Source: Eggerthellales bacterium UBA948 (GTDB lineage Bacteria; Actinomycetota; Coriobacteriia; Coriobacteriales; UBA8131). From it: a stretch of DNA of 22,596 bases. Below the pieces are notes generated by a model. It saw nothing but the letters and a program-made list of their open reading frames with translations, had not been told where the DNA came from and made no database searches. Made by a program: the position numbers and the translations under genes. Each line of letters starts with the position of its first letter. The first letter of the stretch is position 1. The stretch lies in assembly GCA_002293265.1 (NCBI GenBank), contig DBCW01000044.1, positions 42,666 to 65,261 on the forward strand. Direction: 5' to 3'. Positions 20,074 through 22,596 of the stretch are shown piece after piece.

Positions 20074-20082
20074 TGCCATAAT
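20074..20082 (+). promoter_or_regulatory. Candidate extended -10 promoter of the phosphohexomutase gene
   Basis: TGCCATAAT combines the TG of an extended -10 with CATAAT (5 of 6 to consensus). No good -35 hexamer is at 16-18 bases. Transcription would begin near 20089, about 50 bases before the coding start. The divergent tig promoter should lie in the same 171-base spacer (19970-20140), but I could not place it with confidence. Confidence 0.45.
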
Positions 20083-20140
20083 TTGATGATATGCCTAAGG
20101 AAGCACCGAATCGGACATGCGTCTAAGAAAAGAGTAGAAA

Positions 20141-21697
20141 TTGGAAGCTTTGGTAGACAAAATTCACTTTGGAACAGATGGCTGGCGAGCCATTATTGAT
20201 GAGGACTTTAATCCCAGATCAGTTGCTCGAGTTTGCGTTGCGGCTGCACAGGTTTTTAAGAAGCAGCAAGGTGATCTTGCTACTAGCAAATTAGAAAGCG
20301 AGAGCTTGTCAGACGATATTGGCAACCATGCAAATACCATCCTTGTTGGATATGACTGCAGACGAGATGCCGGGCGTTATGCGGTTTTGGTTGCCACTGT
20401 TTTGATCCGACAAGGCTTTGACGTGGTAATCTCTGATCGATATTGTCCTACCCCGGCACTTTGTTGGACCATCGGACACGACCCCAGCATCATTGGCGGC
20501 ATAATGTTAACGTCGAGCCATAACCCGGCAGAGTACCTGGGGATAAAGCTGCGCATGCAAGACGGCGGAGCTTCTCCAAAACAATTTACCGATGATGTGG
20601 AAGCCTGCTTAGTTGACGAACTTCCGATCTGTTTTGATGAAGCATTGCGCAACTTTGATGCAGCTATCAATGGCACACCTGAAAATCCGGCAACAGCCAT
20701 CGAGCAAGCTCAATATCTGCACTTTGTAAATATCATGGATGCCTACATCAACGCCTTGCGTTTGGCTGTCGATAAAACGGTTATTGGAAACGCCGGGTTA
20801 AAGATAGTGTTGGATCCAATGTTTGGTGCCGGACGCGGATATCTTAGCGGTCTGTTTAAAGAGTTTGGTGCAGAAGTTGTTGAGGTTAACGGCGGCAATG
20901 ATCCAAGCTTCAACGGACTTCACCCGGAGCCTGTAATGCCATGGGTAAAAGTAGGCGCAGACAAAGTAGCGGAACTTGGCTTTGATGCCTGCTTCATCAC
21001 CGACGGTGACGCTGACCGCATTGGTGCCATTGATGACACCGGCACATACGTAAGCTCGCACCGTATCTTGGCACTTCTGATTGGGCATTTGGTAGAAAAC
21101 CACGGCAAGACCGGTCGAGTTGTTCGCACACAAGCCGGATCAGCTCTGCTCAAGCGCCAATGCGAGCGTTTAGGACTAACACTTACAACCAAACCGATAG
21201 GTTTTAAGTGGATCTACGAAGAGATGTTAAAAGGCGACGTTTTAATAGGTGGAGAAGAATCCGGTGGTATGGGTATTCCGGATCATGTTCGCGAACGCGA
21301 CGGCTTGCTCATGGCCTTGCTGATAGCCGAGCTGATGGCAAAGACCGGCAAAAATCTTCGTGAGCTTGTGGATGAGTTGCTGGCAACTTTAGGCACCATG
21401 GAGTACTCCAGACGCGATCTGAAGCTTACGCAAGAGCAGAAAGATGGATTCCTTGCCACGCACGTATATGGCGAAACCGCAAGACCCGCCAACTACCAAA
21501 AGCTTTTTGACGAGACCGGTGAGGAGCTTTGCTCGATAGAGCAAGGTGACGGCATCAAGTTCAACTTTGCCTCAGATGCATGGCTGATAGTACGCCCCTC
21601 AGGAACCGAGCCACTAGTTCGCATCTATGCCGAGGCTGATAGCCTAGCCGGTGTTGATGCGCTTCTGGACGTTGGAGTGGCGCTGGCGCAGGGTTAG
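20141..21697 (+). CDS. Phosphoglucomutase/phosphomannomutase family protein
   Basis: Alpha-D-phosphohexomutase that moves a phosphate between C1 and C6 of a hexose; glucose and mannose phosphates are both possible substrates. 518 residues. The four active-site loops are present: the phosphoserine loop MLTSSHNPAEY with Ser126, the metal loop TDGDADR (287-293), the sugar-binding loop GGEESGG (370-376), and the phosphate-binding loop RPSGTEP (485-491). It starts KIHFGTDGWRA, typical of the family. A stop codon just upstream leaves TTG at 20141 as the first possible start, with a weak AAGAG site. A short polar insertion is seen near residues 42-64. Divergent from tig-galU; glucose-1-phosphate production for GalU is a reasonable inference. 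Confidence 0.93.
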   Translation: MEALVDKIHFGTDGWRAIIDEDFNPRSVARVCVAAAQVFKKQQGDLATSKLESESLSDDIGNHANTILVGYDCRRDAGRYAVLVATVLIRQGFDVVISDRYCPTPALCWTIGHDPSIIGGIMLTSSHNPAEYLGIKLRMQDGGASPKQFTDDVEACLVDELPICFDEALRNFDAAINGTPENPATAIEQAQYLHFVNIMDAYINALRLAVDKTVIGNAGLKIVLDPMFGAGRGYLSGLFKEFGAEVVEVNGGNDPSFNGLHPEPVMPWVKVGADKVAELGFDACFITDGDADRIGAIDDTGTYVSSHRILALLIGHLVENHGKTGRVVRTQAGSALLKRQCERLGLTLTTKPIGFKWIYEEMLKGDVLIGGEESGGMGIPDHVRERDGLLMALLIAELMAKTGKNLRELVDELLATLGTMEYSRRDLKLTQEQKDGFLATHVYGETARPANYQKLFDETGEELCSIEQGDGIKFNFASDAWLIVRPSGTEPLVRIYAEADSLAGVDALLDVGVALAQG

Positions 21698-21763
21698 GTT
21701 AACCTCAAAAGAAGCCTTGTACGATGAGCCACTGTCGAGCGGGGAAACAAGTTCAGTTATTGC

Positions 21764-21800
21764 AGGGCTTAAGTTGTTTTGCGTGTCATCGCACAGCCCT
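21764..21800. terminator. Weak hairpin downstream of the phosphohexomutase gene
   Basis: Arms AGGGCT (21764-21769) and AGCCCT (21795-21800) enclose a second small stem TGCG/CGCA (21780-21783, 21790-21793). The stems are separated by unpaired bases and no clear T run follows on the plus strand. It lies between the convergent phosphohexomutase and antitoxin genes, where a terminator is expected. Confidence 0.25.
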
Positions 21801-21829
21801 AAGTTAAAAAGGACAAGCATCCCTAATGT

Positions 21830-22075
21830 CTAGAGGCTGTTTGCGACTGCTCGACGAATAAAGTCAGATCGATTTGTGCTTTTCTCATCAATCATGTCAA
21901 CCATGCTTTTTGGGAATTTTACTGCAACGGTAACAAGGGTTTCATCGTATACGGCAGGACGTCCAACTTTGATGTCTTCTAGCGTACCTTTCCATTTACC
22001 GCTTTCATATTCCGAGGCGCGTCGCTCAATCTCTTCATCAGTAAGGATATAACCACTTTTAAGCTTGTACTCCAT
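21830..22075 (-). CDS. Ribbon-helix-helix antitoxin-like protein
   Basis: 81-residue protein with a C-terminal ribbon-helix-helix DNA-binding fold: a beta-strand stretch VTVAVKFPKS (48-57), a first helix MVDMIDEKS and a second helix RSDFIRRAV. The N-terminal half (SGYILTDEEIERRASEYESG) is likely the part that wraps the partner protein, as in toxin-antitoxin pairs; GRP at 38-40 is reminiscent of BrnA/CopG relatives. The ATG at 22075 shares one base with the stop of the upstream gene (TAATG) and has GGAGG 8 bases upstream. Gene order (partner first, RHH protein second) equals that of brnTA. It probably neutralises the upstream product and represses the shared promoter. The DNA-binding call is firm, the antitoxin role inferred. 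Confidence 0.8.
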   Translation of the reverse strand: MEYKLKSGYILTDEEIERRASEYESGKWKGTLEDIKVGRPAVYDETLVTVAVKFPKSMVDMIDEKSTNRSDFIRRAVANSL

Positions 22076-22347
22076 TATCTGTTCCTCCTGATCCTATCAA
22101 TCTCATTGATCATGTTTTTTGTCGGCGGTGTGAGTGCATGATATACAAGCCATCCGTCATCTGTCGGAGCTCCCACCATTTCAATGCTCCTTCCCAGCTT
22201 ATCTTGCCCAATTCTTATCGTTTCCGGGTCACCACTATTATCAATCCTGATACAGCTTATCAGCCAGTTATCCCAGGCTGCCACAACGTCTTCTTGTCTT
22301 ATTTCAGAGTGCCTTTGCTCAATTCGCGGATGAACTTCTAGATACAC
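22075..22347 (-). CDS. Putative BrnT-like toxin partner of the RHH protein
   Basis: 90-residue basic-ended protein whose family I recognise only loosely. It contains RHSEIRQEDVVAAWDN (12-27), an IG-D-x-x-G-R-S-IEMVG stretch (46-59) and WLVYHALTPPTKN (66-78). The pattern of an early His before an E-D-V-xx-A-W helix, a central G-R-x-I-E strand and a late H-A strand resembles BrnT/DUF4258-type small RNases, but catalytic residues cannot be assigned. The GTG at 22347 has an excellent GGAGGGG 6 bases upstream; a TTG at 22371 would place that site inside the gene. It is translationally coupled to the antitoxin-like gene, and a large inverted repeat lies just upstream. Toxic activity is inferred from context. 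Confidence 0.65.
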   Translation of the reverse strand: MYLEVHPRIEQRHSEIRQEDVVAAWDNWLISCIRIDNSGDPETIRIGQDKLGRSIEMVGAPTDDGWLVYHALTPPTKNMINEIDRIRRNR

Positions 22348-22353
22348 TTTTAT

Positions 22354-22360
22354 CCCCTCC
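22354..22360 (-). promoter_or_regulatory. Ribosome binding site deciding the toxin-like gene start
   Basis: GGAGGGG on the minus strand, 6 bases before the GTG at 22347. It argues against the in-frame TTG at 22371, which lies upstream of it. Confidence 0.75.
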
Positions 22361-22375
22361 CTGCAACACAATTCT

Positions 22376-22405
22376 CAATTGTTATACCTAATGGTATTAT
22401 AATTG
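22376..22405. repeat. Large imperfect inverted repeat upstream of the toxin/antitoxin pair (candidate operator)
   Basis: Arms of 13 bases at 22376-22388 and 22393-22405 match at 11 of 13 positions, separated by TAAT; the inner five bases of each arm (ATACC/GGTAT) are perfect. It lies 28 bases before the GTG start and overlaps a minus-strand TATAAT. This is the expected position of an operator bound by the RHH protein. Confidence 0.65.
22396..22401 (-). promoter_or_regulatory. Candidate -10 box of the toxin/antitoxin pair
   Basis: Perfect TATAAT on the minus strand inside the right arm of the inverted repeat. TTGACT (22420-22415) lies upstream but only 13 bases away, too close for an ordinary promoter, so the exact promoter is uncertain. 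Confidence 0.4.
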
Positions 22406-22443
22406 AATAGTTCAAGTCAATGCACTGACTCTCCAGGTGTGAG

Positions 22444-22596
22444 TTACGTTTTTACGGGTACGGCACCCAGGATAGTGGCGACAGGCTCCGAAGATGGATT
22501 GTCGCAGCAATGAAATCGAGAGATTTCCAGCAATCTTTCATCAGCAAACACGATAACATAGATTAAATAACTATTGAATCGCCCCGAGATTGATAC
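22444..22596 (-). CDS. C-terminal end of an unidentified reading frame, partial
   Basis: A minus-strand frame stays open for 50 codons from the window edge to a TAA at 22444-22446. The visible residues include YLIYVIVFADERLLEISRF and end in TILGAVPVKT. I do not recognise a domain. The length is too short to prove coding, and chance openness is quite possible. The sequence behind the last codons (GGTGCCGTACCCG on the minus strand) has the look of a mobile-element end, but no terminal repeats or transposase are visible. Confidence 0.3.
   Translation of the reverse strand, partial: VSISGRFNSYLIYVIVFADERLLEISRFHCCDNPSSEPVATILGAVPVKT

Noticed and set aside
22138-22341. 67-codon plus-strand frame
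   Set aside because: Antisense to the toxin-like gene, which has a much better ribosome site and a coupled partner.

Overview
The window is a bacterial chromosome segment of moderate GC content, densely packed with housekeeping genes. It most resembles an anaerobic Coriobacteriia-like member of the Actinomycetota. Reasons: the order rpsP-khpA-rimM-trmD-lepB without rplS is actinobacterial rather than Firmicutes-like; the glycyl-tRNA synthetase is the bacterial alpha/beta type (here fused), not the single-chain alpha2 type of classical Actinomycetes; and a double-cluster ferredoxin of the EFR1 type suggests an anaerobe. The lineage is an inference and no rRNA gene is present to test it.

Layout. 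(1) 1-3718, minus strand: a large membrane hybrid sensor kinase (dCache-like sensor, PAS, HisKA, HATPase, receiver, HPt) followed by a CheY-like response regulator that is cut by, and reads oddly at, the left edge. (2) 3719-4109: AT-rich spacer with one short inverted repeat. (3) 4110-7155, minus: EFR1-type flavodoxin/ferredoxin protein, then ligA. (4) 7356-10781, plus: a tight molybdenum cofactor operon moeA-moaA-moaC-mog, with an extended -10 promoter in front and a hairpin over the last stop codon. (5) 10815-19969, minus: tig-galU-sigA(rpoD)-rpsP-khpA-rimM-trmD-lepB-glyQS, joining protein folding, UDP-glucose synthesis, the primary sigma factor, ribosome/tRNA maturation and protein export. 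(6) 20141-21697, plus: a phosphohexomutase divergent from tig; with galU it would supply UDP-glucose. (7) 21830-22405, minus: a toxin-first BrnTA-like toxin/antitoxin pair with a large inverted repeat over its putative promoter. (8) 22444-22596, minus: the open C-terminal end of an unidentified reading frame.

Most of the window is ordinary core genome. Points that deserve a second look are the trigger factor, which lacks both the FKBP domain and the ribosome-docking signature; the fused GlyQS; the toxin/antitoxin-like pair with its operator-like repeat; the palindrome touching a perfect -10 box between sigA and rpsP; and the abnormal end of the response regulator at base 1. I did not see a clearly undescribed multi-gene system.
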